64,000 bases of DNA from Ixodes scapularis (GCF_016920785.2 NW_024609839.1:19159085-19223084); one strand, 5' to 3'; positions 11,788 to 22,916 are shown, counted from the first letter of the stretch. Notes: generated by a model from the letters alone, not told the origin. Made by a program: numbers and translations.

Positions 11788-12239
11788 AAATAAAAGCTCT
11801 GAGGCAGCACTATCAAAGTTCAGTCTTCAGAAGGAGTTTTGCTGCACAGAAGCGCTGGCAGGGTTACTTTACGGTAACAGGTCTCACAAAATAGTATGAC
11901 CAGTTGCACCGGCGGGGCTTATTACATAGCGAGTCTGTCTGCTCCGTGGAACTGGGCAAGTGGCTATACAAAACTCCACATGCTTTATATAAATGCAGTT
12001 TTAGGCTATATAACCATTTTACACAGAAGTTCAAAGAATGTGAAAGAATTCATACTTGTTAGAGATCCATGTAAGGTCCACACTTTTCCAATGCTAAACG
12101 ATTGTGATATCCATCCCCGAGATATCTATCCACCAGTCACCCACCTGCAGTACACTCCGACACATTTTCTCATGAGATCTCTGGACGTAAGCTACTGTTG
12201 TCCCAAATATAGGCTAGTTTCGAAGATCATATGCGGGAA
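11788..12239. other. Stretch without recognisable gene
   Basis: AT-rich sequence with one frame of about 115 codons (11,896-12,243, plus) that resembles nothing I know. I regard that frame as chance. Confidence 0.4.
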
Positions 12240-12620
12240 GTGAGCTTGTCTGCTAGTTATGCAGAGCAGACAGTCGTGTGACGTCAGGCCGAGCTCCTGG
12301 GAGGATAGGGCAAACAATGTCCGCTCTCCAGCAGGTCTTTTATTACAGCTTCTTTGCCTTTTCTGCGGTTGTTGGAAGTTTACTGCTACCTCAGGGGCGA
12401 GGTGATGTTGGGTGAGGATGCGGCATACAGAAAAGAGAAGCGGAAATACCCAGAAGGGTACATTCTTTCACTTGATGGGAAGGTATTCACCTTGAGATGA
12501 CACATCCAAGCCTCGGCCACCATGATCCATGGCCAGAGACGACGGACCCTGTGGTAGGCCAGAGACGATATAGGTGCCATGAAGCTCATCTTTCTCCTCC
12601 ACGCATGTTCTCTCATTATT
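12240..12620. repeat. Dispersed repeat, copy 2
   Basis: Diverged copy of 5456-5860. Its left part (GAGCTTGTCTGCTAG, then GTGACGTCAGGCCGAGCTC) is also shared with the inverted-repeat arms at 35,222-35,441, so this is a family of at least three local members. Confidence 0.5.
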
Positions 12621-13655
12621 ATTATTTTAGTTTTATTATCTAATGCCCCACACAACCAATAGGTCTTGGTGTAGAGGCACAAAGAAAAAATTGAAAAACA
12701 CAATCAAAACTACCTGTCCACTTGCACAGAGTATGTCCACACCTGAGCATCGTACCGGCTGCGCTCGTGTAATCACATACTGGTGATGCACGTTAAAGAC
12801 CCCAGGATCGCAATTGTACCGCACTGGCCAAATTGCCCATCTACAGCATGAGACGTATTAAGATGGCTGACCAACATAACGCTGTTGGTCAGCCATGCCC
12901 TCAACAGAGGGCCCTTAAGGATTAATAAATTAATGAAAAGATCCAGGTCCATTCCACGTTTCAATACAATGAAACGTGATCAAACAGGCGTGACGGACAA
13001 TGACGAAGGACAGAACACAAACATGCCTTGCCCTTGTCCGTCACACCTGTTTAATCATGCTTCACTTGTACGAACTAGCATAGCGCACCACTTTGCATGA
13101 ATATAACGAGATCAGAAAGCACATCAGTAGCAGGGGATAATCTGTTAACACAAATTTGCATTCGAACAACCGGAGACAATTTCACATGAGTAGAAATTAA
13201 AACACATAACGGCCCCTAAAATCAGAAGGCAATGCATGAAAATTAAGAAATTATGCAAAATCACCATCCAGAAGGCCATGAATGGTTCTACATAAAAATA
13301 ATGCATTGTAAGCAAATCTTTTTTATAGGTTCTGCAGGGAAAGTATTTTAAGGATGTATTTATACTCGTAAGTACATAGGCTTCCAAAGTACTCATCATA
13401 AATAATATGAATAGGTCACTTTTGTGCCTTTTTCTATGTGTCATGTCAAATCTAATCGAATTCCAAGCCACAGTACAAGACTTAAGTTGAACTTAAACTA
13501 AGGAACAAACTAGCCTAACAGCACATGCAGGATTAGCACCATCCAACGGGCTTGTGATTGGCCCCCTTGGCCTGTAGCTTCACCGCTTAGTCCAGCTTAG
13601 GGCGAGACGGAGTATAGAAGTTCACACAGGGCACAAAATACACCTGGAGATGCTC
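12621..13655. other. Intergenic; possible SINE-like remnant near 12,780-12,830
   Basis: Contains GATGCACGTTAAAGACCCCAGG near 12,784, which resembles the conserved body of a tick SINE family as I remember it. Around 12,990 and 13,030 a GTCCGTCACACCTGTTTAATC-like stretch occurs in inverted orientation with about 50 bp between arms. Otherwise nothing is recognised. Confidence 0.3.
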
Positions 13656-13659
13656 CAAG

Positions 13660-14165
13660 AGTCGACTGATGCCTGACAGTGCCGCTCCTCATGACACTTC
13701 ACCGTCAGCTCAAACACTGGCAACCACTCGCAGGTCGCCTGCTTGAGGCCCTGTACAATGGGCTTGGCAGGCTTCATGAACAGCTTGAAAGGACCTTGAG
13801 TGACGATTGGTAGCACTGCTGCACACAACACTCCACTGTCAGTTCAAATGCTCGCAGAAACGCACAGTTTGAAGGGTTGGCACCTTGCATGCTGCACTTG
13901 GAAGATTCCTTGCACAGTTCAGAAGAGCTCTGACGGACGCCTGGCAGCATTGTTGCACACAACACCGCACTGTCAGCTCGAATGCCAGCAGCAATGCACA
14001 GCTCATCTGCTTGAGGCCTTCCACACAGCATTTGGGAAAGCTCTCAGTCAGCTCAAAAGAGTCCTGATCAACATCCGGCAATTTTGTTGCCCACAAAACA
14101 TAACTGTCAGCTTAACTGCTGACACTAGCGCACAGTTCAATTGCCAGAGGCCTTTCAGAATGCAG
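13660..14165. repeat. Tandem repeat, period about 134 bp, four degenerate copies
   Basis: The phrase CACAACAC-like then CACTGTCAGCTCAAATGC recurs at about 13,693, 13,825, 13,960 and 14,093, each followed by AGCAATGCACAG-like and TGCTTGAGGCC-like words. It lies immediately downstream of the EnSpm-like transposase (minus strand). It may be the subterminal repeat zone of that element, though no terminal CACT(A/G) was located. Confidence 0.7.
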
Positions 14166-14226
14166 CCTGCAGAGGTTGGAAATCATACGAGGGCCTCAAA
14201 GAAGCTACAAAAGCTATGTTAAAGGC

Positions 14227-16257
14227 CTACAGCAGATGTAGAAGTGGAAGGATGACATGTCTGCTTTTGTAGTCCAGTCTGAGGTATTGAACAGCAGTGT
14301 CAAGTTCGGAAAGGTTGTACATTTTAGTCACGTGCGTGAGGGAATCGCACTGCCAGATGCCGATGGCGGACGACTTGATCGGCAGTTCAAAAAAATCTGT
14401 CATGTTTGGCAGAATGCTTGCCTTGAACCTGTCTTTAAGGAGCTTCAAGACGACAACTGCAGACTCGTTCAGCATGAAGCACTGACCTGCTTTGACAATG
14501 CGTTTCGGTTCCGAAATCTCAGGTTGATATAAATGTCTGACTTCAGACATTCGTCTGCTGATCTGCGCTAAAGGCTTGCTTGCTGAACGTAGCATTTTCT
14601 TAACCTTACCCAGGAAACTTTCAAAAGGAAACGCACTAAAACTGTCAAGAGGGCCATGGTCCAAACACTGCTCAGCCAGATGGCTGAGCGTGTGCACGTT
14701 GTAAACGAGCTGCTTGGCCCCATACAAGGTGCCAAATTAACTCCTGCACAAAGTACCTAAGAAGGTCCCTGGCAAATCCGTTATAAACCTCGTAATGTGC
14801 AGGAGATACAAGAATTCTCACTGCCACATGCAGCATTAAAAAGTGACGGTACTGATCGTTTGGCAACACATGCTTCAAAACCACAGGTCCCACATACAAG
14901 AGGAAGCTTCGAAACTCTGTGGCCTTCCACCGGTCAAGTTCCTCAGTGCCTCTTGGCTTCCTTTGAAAGTTGCTGGGGAAACGCTTACTGCAACTTCGAA
15001 GTAAATCATTCAAATTTTCACGCTGCTGTCGACTTAGGCGTCTCCCGAACCCTTGGCTAACCCAGTTTCTCAGAAGGCGCCGCATAACGCCAAGACAGAC
15101 GAGATGCATGTACTCCGTAGGAAACCATGACACCATGTCGGCATCTAAAGATTCAAATGGCGACGTTCCCGTGTGATGGTGCTCGTCTTCCTGAGACCGG
15201 AACGACTCGTTGGTGCGTTGTGGTGAGTGTAAATCAGGAAATGTCATTCGACCCTCGAGATGCAGGCCCCTCTGACTGCACCGTTCGCAGGCGTGATAGC
15301 CAGTGTGCCCAACTATTTGCTTGATAAAGCTTCTTGCGGGTGCGTCGCACACCATGGCCATGATGCTGACAGTGATGTGGCTCCCCTTGAAGACCATGCC
15401 ATGCACTGTGAGCTTGTGGGCTTCTTCAAGGAATGCGTACAGGTACTGCTCCAGATTTGGGGGCTTTCCTGTGCCGCAGTATAAACTGACCATAAAAGGG
15501 GACGGCAGAGGAGTCAAATTCGTTATCCGGCATAATAAGGGCCAGAAGCTCACCTGTGCGCTTTTGAACAGGGGCAGACCGTCAATGTTCCCTTGGAGCT
15601 TAATCTCCTTAGGAATGGGGCAGCCTTGCAATGACTGACGGATGCCTTCTTCTAAGCCGAAATGCACAAACTTGTCACATTGCTCTAGTCGGGACTTCCG
15701 TTCCGTGCACAACACAGTCCGCGCGTCTTTGGGTTGTCCGGCAATGCCTCGACGCCGACAAAAGGCAAGAACATCGTTCAGACATACGTGGCTCATGTTG
15801 TGCTTCCCAGCAATACTTGCGAGCTCGTCGCATGCCGAGAGTTCATGCGGCTGGGATGACGACGTAGTGACAGCGTTCGGATTCGCGCTGCCGTTTGGTG
15901 GCTCCGAGTTATGGTCAGCGCTTTCCTCTGACTGGTACTCATCGCTCGTATCGTCTTCCGACGAATCATTTTCTGAAGAACTCGCCAGCACGTCAGATCT
16001 CGAGACTTCAAAGCTCGCCGACTGCACCTGGACTTCCAAGTCACCCGAACAGCCAGCTTCACTGGATTGGAAAACGCCTCCGGCTGCAGGTTCGTCAGAG
16101 CGCGCAACATCGCTGAAACGGCATTGCCCGTCAAACCGCCTTCCGTTCTCGGCTTCTTGCAGCTTGCAGCTTGAAGATCCGCCATGAGCTGCTCATGGTC
16201 CTTCTTGAGCTTCCGGTACTTACGCCACTTGTACATTATCAGGAAGTAGCGCACCAA
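14227..16257 (-). pseudogene. EnSpm/CACTA-like transposase, frameshifted
   Basis: The main frame 16,039-14,672 reads like animal transposases of the CACTA type. It has an acidic N-terminus, then LQGNIDGLPLFKSAQVSFWP, FMVSLYCGTGKPPNLEQ, a CDAPARSFIK block with a CERC cysteine pair, RTNESFR, and FPTEYMHLVCLGVMRRLL. A one-base shift at about 14,735 moves the protein into the frame at 14,727-14,227, which begins LYGAKQLVYNVHTLSHL and continues DSFSAFPFESFLGK, a DUF4218-like domain that follows the transposase core in this family. A third frame (16,257 to about 16,050) supplies a basic N-terminus. Family calls are from motif memory. Alternatives within the CMC/KDZ-like group are possible. Confidence 0.65.
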
Positions 16258-18250
16258 ATGCAGTCTTTAACACGGCGAAATACGAGCCACAACAGAGCAG
16301 AGGCGCAGACCACTGTGGTGCAGACGCAAGTTGTTGCCAGATGGTCCCAACAAAAACCGCCAAACGCCTGGGTGGTATAGCCCAAATATAGCCACACTAA
16401 AAACAATGGTTTTTAAGCCTTTTTTGACAATTTTTCACACACATACAAGACACGTTACATTATCTTTTTCAAGCCCCAGATGCGCCACATTTTGTGTACA
16501 TTATGTCACTTGCGAATTAAAAAAAAAAAAAAAAACTTCGGAAGGAAGAAAACAAAACTGTCACCTCCTTCGCAGGTCTTCAGAAGTACAAAACACACAA
16601 AGACAGTTTTATCGTGAAGCCCGGGATATGATCATTACAGTAAACGAACAGAATACAGAAGCAGAACGGTAACACTTGGTGTTTCAAACAGGGATCACAA
16701 TATCTAAAGTCCTTACCAATATCTAACCGTCTCTTTTTCTTTGTGTAGAATATGAGTGTTCCCCATTTCGGTTCACGCTATTTCTGATTGTGTTGTCCTT
16801 TCTTGGGGTGGGCGAAGACTGGAAGGTAGTCAATTGTTCAGCGGTGAAACTGCGGACTTTATATTTACGAACCTGGGTGCCTAAGGATTCTCTCAATGGG
16901 CGCCAAAGCACGCTTGAACTTTGCAGAGTTTAGTCTAGGTCCGGGTAGAGGACGCCCTACCACTGTTTGGTTTGCTTCACCGCGCACTGTGGAGACCGCT
17001 TGAACTGTGCAAGCATTGCTTCTGTGCGCATTGTCAAAACGACGAAGTTTGTAGAAGTTAAAAGCCGTTCTCTTTCCTCTCTCTTCTATCGAATGGCCAA
17101 AAGAGATACAATTTTTTTCGAAGCTGATAAGAAGTTCAAAAATTAACTAGTCAAACCTCAAAGTTCCTCGTCGAAACTGAGGTTTCGACAAAAGTTCGCC
17201 GCATCCTTAGAAGTAGCCCAAAAATAGCCATATAGCCAACTACAACATTTCGACGCCAACTAGAAAAAAATGTAGCCCAATTTGGCTATATATAGCCCAA
17301 TCTGGCAACACTGAACGCAACACAAAGAACACAGAGGCACACATGAACGAATGGTTGGATGAGTGGATAAATGGATAGTGGCTGTACCCTTTATAACTGG
17401 CGGTGGTTTGCGCCACCTAGCCTGGCTATTTTCTTTAAACTTACTTTTTTTTCCACCATTCAATTTGTCTTCTCCTTTCGTTGTGATATTCTTTCAATTT
17501 TCTCTGAACCTGGCCAACCAATTTTCTACTATTGTTTTTGTTCACTCTATTCCGCTGGTTTCGCTTTAAAGCTTCCGGACAGCGGACGCAATGGAATGCG
17601 CTTCAGCGCTACTTTGAGAATATGCGCGCCTAGCAGACGAACTTGCTCGCCGTATACGCATGCATTGTATCGGGCGGCAGCTTGCGCTACCTACGTCGCT
17701 CCGTGTTAAATTTTTGCCCTCAATTTCGTACCTCCTTTTAAAGTATCTGCCTGGCGGTCGTTGTTGGTTGCAGGTTGCGCAGAAAACCCGAGGACCAACA
17801 ATGATCGCAAAGCCTCAAAACATCCCGGATACGGCTCGAAGGCGCGTCCCGAGCGTTAGCACTGTATAAAAATCAAAAGCGCAAACACCAAGGAAAAGAG
17901 GGGACAGGACATAGCACTTACTCCAACTGAATGTTTAATACATTCCCGAGTAATGTCTTGATGCAAGTATACAAAGCGTACAGCCCTAGCGAAAACATTG
18001 AATGTCAAACTCTTTACAAGGCGTGCACCGAGAGCACACTGGTGCAACATAATACTGGGTACCATGATGAGTGCAGCTAGCTCTGTCGTCTGCTACGAAG
18101 TGAAGTATAAAATAGGGTATTTGAAGGATCTGTGTGCGCCGGCGTCTGTTCTTTGAACATAATTCCTACTCTGATTCTCACCAGGGTGCCTGGAATGTGT
18201 CTTCGACTGGTGTGTTTAACGAGGGTAAGGTAGTAAGCTGGGCTAGTTGG
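16258..18250. other. Intergenic with short repeated TATAGCCCAA motifs and a possible Penelope end
   Basis: TATAGCCCAAATATAGCCAC at 16,375-16,397 is echoed at 17,210-17,300 by AGCCCAAAAATAGCCATATA and TATATAGCCCAATCTGGCAA, in the same orientation about 0.85 kb apart. Around 17,868-18,065 is a stretch resembling the end region of tick Penelope-like elements (an inference). An A16 run lies near 16,519. No gene seen. Confidence 0.35.
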
Positions 18251-18259
18251 TACGCATTG

Positions 18260-18393
18260 AACATGATGAAAAACCGCGCACAAATAGAAAGAACATACGA
18301 GGTAAGAAGAGAACGGAAGAGAACGCGCTTCTCTTCCGTTCTCTTCTTACCTCGTATGTTCCTTCTATTTGTGCGCGGTTTTTTATCATGTTT
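18260..18393. repeat. Foldback 1, arms about 62 bp
   Basis: The arm beginning AACATGATGAAAAACCGCGC is mirrored by the arm ending GCGCGGTTTTTTATCATGTT with almost no loop (centre near 18,326, AACGCGCTT). The arms contain TTCTTACCTCGTATGTTC. Confidence 0.85.
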
Positions 18394-18700
18394 AACGAGA
18401 GGTTATTATTGATTGTCCGATGTCCACCGGGTGGGTTTACCTTGGCGGTAAAATAGCAGCGAGGCTGTCCTGCTGCATCTTGCGATGTATACTCTGTCTC
18501 ATTAGTTTCGTGCACTGCAAGAAAAGGTACAGGCGCAAGAGCGTAGCTCCGAAGAAGGCTTCGTTTGCGCGAGCGCTCGTACAGAAAAGGCGTCGCCGGG
18601 AATACCGCGCTCGCGCCCGTACCTTTGACTGCAGTGCACGGAATTAGTGAGACAGAGTATAGTTGATCAGTCACCGGCAATGGACCGATCCCACCACGGC

Positions 18701-18725
18701 CGCGGTGCATCCTGGAAGTTGTAGT
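18701..18725 (-). promoter_or_regulatory. ZNF143/Staf-like motif, left arm
   Basis: On the minus strand it reads ACTACAACTTCCAGGATGC followed by ACCGCG. The long vertebrate SBS consensus is roughly ACTACAAYTCCCAGMATGC with a CGCG tail, so the match is nearly complete. Conservation of this motif in the host is not shown by the sequence. Confidence 0.5.
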
Positions 18726-18906
18726 CCTTTGTGGGTGCACCGCGCCAGCACACGCCACACAAAGATGGCCGACCAATGTAGCGCTATATCCAGTGTCTGT
18801 GGGGCTGCTCCGGCTGCTCGGGCTGCTCTGAGCCGAGCATAGAGCGGAACCAGCGGAACTAGCAGCACCATAGACCACGCCATGACTACAACGCCGCCCT
18901 CATGTC

Positions 18907-18967
18907 CGCCGCCATGTTAGTTGTAGTTTTCCGGTTTCCCGGGAGAACTACAACTAACATGGCGGCG
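18907..18967. promoter_or_regulatory. Facing YY1-like motifs at the palindrome core
   Basis: GCCGCCATGTT (18,907-18,917) and AACATGGCGGC (18,957-18,967) are mirror copies of the YY1-type core AANATGGCGGC, 39 bp apart around the centre of foldback 2. Confidence 0.5.
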
Positions 18968-19168
18968 GACATGGGGGTGTCGCTGTCATCTTAGTTGTAG
19001 TTCAGCCACTGTCTACGGTTCTGCTGGTTCTGCGAGTTCCGCTCTATGCTCGGCTCAGTCGCTCAGTCGGCTCAGAACAGTCGCCGCAGCCACGCACACA
19101 CTGGATATAGCGCTACATTGGTCGGCCATCTTTGTGTGGCGTGTGCTGGCGTGGTGCACCCACAAAGG

Positions 19169-19193
19169 ACTACAACTTCCAGGATGCACCGCG
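19169..19193 (+). promoter_or_regulatory. ZNF143/Staf-like motif, right arm
   Basis: Mirror partner of the motif at 18,701-18,725, with identical sequence. Confidence 0.5.
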
Positions 19194-19429
19194 GCCGTCG
19201 TGGGATCGGTCCATTGGGACATCTCGATGATAGCGTCACTTGCATCTGTTAGTACGTTTTGCCGATACTTTTTAACCAACCGCCAGGATCGGGCTTTCCG
19301 ACAGCATGACAAACGTGACGTGGTCGGGTTTCCGCATCGCGAGCAACTTGATACATGGGAACTATAGGACAGTAAACGCGCCAGTAGAAGACGCGTTCCA
19401 GGCATCACAGTTCCCACCACGCAAAGGTC

Positions 19430-19524
19430 TTGTCCTTTCTCCCTCTTGTTCCCCTTCTTTAGGGATTATTTTCGTCATTCTTGTCCAGCTCGCTTGCACC
19501 TTTGCATTTAATAGCAATTTAATC
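19430..19524 (+). repeat. 5'-truncated SINE-like body
   Basis: About 95 bp, from TGTCCTTTCTCCCTCTTG to TAGCAATTTAATC, nearly identical to 19,735-19,828 but without the tRNA-like head. It contains GGGATTATTTTCGTCATTC and CCAGCTCGCTTGCACC. Confidence 0.7.
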
Positions 19525-19610
19525 ATAACCTTAAATATGCAAGCTTTCACCCTTGTTGGTGTTAGACCGGTGGCAGCTGATAAAACCTGTCTGCTCTGCT
19601 GACATCTAAC

Positions 19611-19683
19611 CCCTGGTTAGCTCAGTTGGTAGAGCGCTCCACTGAAAATGGAGAGGTCCCGGGTTCGATCCCCGGACCAGGCA
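19611..19683 (+). tRNA. tRNA-like sequence, anticodon GAA (Phe); probably a SINE head
   Basis: Folds as a 73-nt cloverleaf: acceptor CCCTGGT/ACCAGGC (first pair C-C, mismatched), TA, D stem GCTC/GAGC, anticodon stem CTCCA/TGGAG with loop CTGAAAA, variable AGGTC, T stem CCGGG/CCCGG with loop TTCGATC, then A. A T6 run at 19,686-19,691 follows, a Pol III-style stop. The broken first pair, the lack of resemblance to normal animal tRNA-Phe outside the box motifs, and the repeat-like sequence that follows favour a SINE head over a working tRNA. Confidence 0.6.
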
Positions 19684-19828
19684 GATTTTTTCGGTCGTGC
19701 ACCGGTCACCTAGCTGTGCTTGGAGATTTGTGTTTGTCCTTTGTCCCTCTTGTTCCCCTTCTCCAGGGATTATTTTCGTCATTCTTGTCCAGCTCGCTTG
19801 CACCTTTGCATTTAATAGCAATTTAATC
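19684..19828 (+). repeat. SINE body following the tRNA-like head
   Basis: Continues from the tRNA-like head to TAGCAATTTAATCG. Its last 95 bp match the headless copy at 19,430-19,524. Together 19,611-19,828 looks like one tRNA-derived SINE, next to a truncated sister copy. Confidence 0.55.
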
Positions 19829-19830
19829 GT

Positions 19831-19870
19831 AAGTCTGAAGAAGAGGTCTCTTAGCGGAACGTCGGCCACA
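19831..19870 (+). other. Degenerate hammerhead-like / Penelope-end motif
   Basis: CTGAAGA (19,835-19,841), a short stem-like stretch, then GCGGAACGTCGGCC. This resembles the CUGANGA..GAAACGUC core described in the terminal repeats of Penelope-like elements, but the GAAA has become GGAA. Probably a dead relic if real. Confidence 0.25.
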
Positions 19871-20570
19871 TTGTGAGGCTTCCAGGAGACTTTCATTTAA
19901 GTACGCAAAGGTTCGGCCATCAAATTTGAGTCTACAACAAAGGTGTGCTGCGAACATAACGTATTTCGTGCACCATGCCGTAGAAGGACCAGGCGACAGA
20001 GCCCCACAGTGCCATGGCCACAAGTTTATTTTGAGTAAAAAGAACAGGAAGCATCTGTGGGCAGAAAAGCACACACAGGAGAGCGCTCTTTTCATATGCG
20101 GGATTACCGCGCATGGGGCAGAAAGAGCAAGGTAATCCCACGAACTACCCGAAGGCGAACGACGTGACGCATTGAGGCAAGTTGCAGCCCAACGAAAAGA
20201 CATGCAGGATGCGGCCAATGTCCATGTGACCGAGGTGGGCCCATTTATGCTAATTGCTGCCCCTATGTTCGAAGAATTACTCGCGCCATCAGAGGTCACG
20301 AGGAGCGGTACGGAAGGGAGCTGATATTTTTGAATGCAACAAGTTACTGAAAATGTCGTAACCCCTGCCCTCGCCCTCCCAGAAAAAGACCGCTTCTTCC
20401 TGAAGAAGGAATTGTAAGTACCGTAGCCAAGCCGGATTTCGACACCCAGCCGGCCCCTCCAAAATTTGTTCCCCATAACGCGGATCCCAAAAGGCCCAAA
20501 AACTGATTGGCGTTCACTCTGTTAGACATATGCCTAAATGTAGTCCATGCGGCATTGTAAGCGGGTCCCA
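19871..20570. other. Stretch without secure gene
   Basis: A minus-strand frame of 217 codons (20,476-19,823) is open, but it runs through the Penelope-like motif and has no family resemblance I can see. I do not call it a gene. Confidence 0.4.
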
Positions 20571-20577
20571 TGTCAAC

Positions 20578-20603
20578 CACCGTTATTAGATCTAATAACG
20601 GTG
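20578..20603. repeat. Perfect 26-bp palindrome
   Basis: CACCGTTATTAGA and its exact reverse complement, no loop, BglII-type AGATCT centre. TGTCAAC words stand on both sides in the same orientation (about 20,571 and 20,605). Confidence 0.8.
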
Positions 20604-20760
20604 ATGTCAACGAGCCCCTCTACCTCGTTGGCCCATATATGTAAAAAAGTACATTTGGAAGCACGTAATTTTGCGTGATTTAGCGGTCTCGCTTCACAAG
20701 AAATACATGTTAAAAATTTCGGTTACTCGTAAAACAACTAGCGCACTGCTTGTTTTAGAA

Positions 20761-20870
20761 CTTCCATCTTAAACCGGAGACACGGCAAAATAAAAAAACG
20801 GACAACACAACAACAGTTGTTGTGTTGTCCGTTTTTTTTATTTTGCCGTGTCTCCGGTTTAAGATGGAAG
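20761..20870. repeat. Foldback 3, arms about 54 bp
   Basis: CTTCCATCTTAAACCGGAGA at the left is mirrored by TCTCCGGTTTAAGATGGAAG at the right. The arms meet at ACAACAACAGTTGTTGT with a loop of about one base. The T run is one or two bases longer in the right arm. Confidence 0.9.
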
Positions 20871-22550
20871 TACTTCACCAGCTCGCCTGTGCGTTTACCC
20901 TTTCTTCGTTGTTTTAGAATACTAACTAAAGAGTGCAAAATACTGTATAAACAGTTCATAGAGGGCGCGCTAAAACTTTTAGATTACGTTAGGCTTGATG
21001 ACTTCATAGAACTACGTCTATTCATGCCTTGTTCTTTGCTTCTCCCAGCCACCTTCCCAGTATATCCGGTCACAGCGCATCCGGTCTCGGCCTCGTGGCT
21101 CGTTTCATTGTGTCGTGTTGTGCTGGATGCTACTCGGCCGATCATCGGTGTGCGTTTCCTCTCGACCTGTGACCTGTGTCGAACTCTTCGAGGAACAAGT
21201 AGTCTTGACCTCGAATCGTCGGTCCTAGCAATGGACGGGGTTAGAGGACCGGTTTTGTTCGATTTGGTTCAACTAATTCTAGCAGGTACAAAACGAGCTT
21301 CCTTTAGGCACCTTGACGGGCTCCGGTTAGTTCATATCGGAGAACCCCCCCCCCCCCCCCCCCTAGCCCCTAGCCCCGCGGCATCTCCAGTAATCTCGGG
21401 GGCGGCCTGGCAACCAGCGCGGAGGCGGTGGATGTCGGATTTGTAGCGTCTGCTTATCATTCTTTTGCCTTGTATTGCCTCAGCCGCTACGGATACAGCT
21501 TGAAATGTGGAATTTCAGAACTAAAGCACTTCTTTGCGGTGCACATACATTGTTGGTAAATCTCCAGGAGGCTAAGCTAAAACACGCGCCGGCTCACTCG
21601 AAGCAGCGTCTCATCAAATACTGTTAAGAAAGCGCTGTCAAAGGTAGCGCTCAAAAAATAAATCGCGCATCACGCGCTCCAACCTTGACAGTGCTTTTTT
21701 TAAGTCTGTCTCAGCTGAGACTGTATTCGATCAAGTCGGCCCTGGGCAGCGGTCTTTCCGCGCGCTTTAGTTTACTCTATCGAGCTGTTTCCACAACAAA
21801 GGAGGACCTTTATTCTGCGAAAGCACACTGGAGCAGCAGACATTGTCATTATGATGCCTTCGACAACGAGAACTGACTTAAGCGATGTGAGGCGTCCGGC
21901 CGAAAATTCGGAAGATCCAACAGGAATGAAAACGCACTCGTGGGGTATCAATCAACTTACCTTGCGGAGGCGGCTTCATTTTGTCACCACGAGTAAAGCC
22001 TAGTTCCACTTGTCTCGAAGTGCTTTAATTCACGTGTTTTATTTACATGACAAACGCTCCGAAAAATAAAACAATATATGCAACACAACAGTGCCTCGAC
22101 CCATTGGTTGCGACACACGACGTCTATCGGGAAATGGGAGCATATTCGGAAGCGACATATATCAACTTTGAAGTTTCATCAGCAAAGGGTGTACGCACTC
22201 ACCGAGGAAACGAAACACCAGTGGGCGAATGTCTGCTCGGACCGATTATTGCAATTTCCTACACTACACACTCCGGTCGTGGTTAGGAAATTCCAGAGAC
22301 AATGCGTCCACAAAATCAAGCGCGACCGCCGCGATCGCGAACACTCTGCCAGGTTATTCTTCGATAGAGACTACACCTTTAATGTCGTTCTCCGTCGTCA
22401 AAACTGTTGCTCAAGCGGTGTTCTGCGTTATCACGCGGATTTCACGCTTTGGTGGTTCGCAGACTCTGCATGTCGACGATCTCGGGCATCGCCGCGCGTC
22501 TCCTCCGTCGGTTTCGTCCGTCATGCTTAAAGCAGCTTAAAGTTAAACGC
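20871..22550. other. Intergenic; C19 homopolymer at 21,345-21,363
   Basis: Holds a run of 19 C bases followed by TAGCCCCTAGCCCC. Several short ORFs exist on both strands. None resembles a known family. Confidence 0.5.
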
Positions 22551-22638
22551 CAAAACAACAGGGACATGAGGAGAGATGCAAACGGGACGAGGCGCCTCGT
22601 CCTGTCTGCATCTATCCTTGTACCCCTGTTGTTTTGGC
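22551..22638. repeat. Foldback 4, arms about 40 bp
   Basis: CCAAAACAACAGGG at the left is mirrored by CCCTGTTGTTTTGG at the right. The centre GGGACGAGGCGCCTCGTCC is a perfect no-loop palindrome. The arms differ by small indels. Confidence 0.85.
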
Positions 22639-22864
22639 ACGAACAACCAACTAGGCTAACTCGCCGTCTAAATTCCGCCAATCAGTTCGTAAATTCTACC
22701 GAACGAGGTATAATTTTATAGTATACCGCCAACCGCGCCACTTCCGGGCCGACTTTTTTTTATGACTAGGCTTCAAAAAAATCACGTGGTGCCATCCCCC
22801 TGCGAATATCGGTACGCCCGACGAAGGAATACCAAGTGTTGTACGAGGCGTTTTGACGCCGTAC

Positions 22865-22916
22865 CACACAAACACTCACATACACAGCGACGTCCCTGTG
22901 TATGTGAGTGTTTGTG
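22865..22916. repeat. Foldback 5, arms 22 bp
   Basis: ACACAAACACTCACATACAC and its exact inverse around an 8-base centre. The right arm is the start of the direct repeat noted next. Confidence 0.85.

Larger units (their letters stand above)
18683..19217. repeat. Foldback 2, long imperfect palindrome with promoter-type motifs
   Basis: The left arm (18,683 to about 18,935) and right arm (about 18,945-19,217) are inverted copies over most of their length, with short private indels. Outer ends read CAATGGACCGATCCCAC on both sides. The arms repeat a CCATCTTTGTGTGGCGTGTG block and a ZNF143/Staf-like motif. The inner part carries two ATGGCGGC motifs facing each other. ORFs spanning it are by-products of the inversion. 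Confidence 0.85.

Noticed and set aside
18243..18878. 211-codon minus-strand ORF as a gene
   Set aside because: It crosses foldback 1 and one arm of foldback 2; the frame follows from inverted repeats.
19611..19683. Functional tRNA-Phe gene
   Set aside because: Cloverleaf is good but the first acceptor pair is C-C and the downstream body is repeated without the head nearby; a SINE is more likely.
19823..20476. 217-codon minus-strand ORF as a gene
   Set aside because: No family resemblance, overlaps a Penelope/SINE border, and GC-rich chance frames of this size occur elsewhere in the window.
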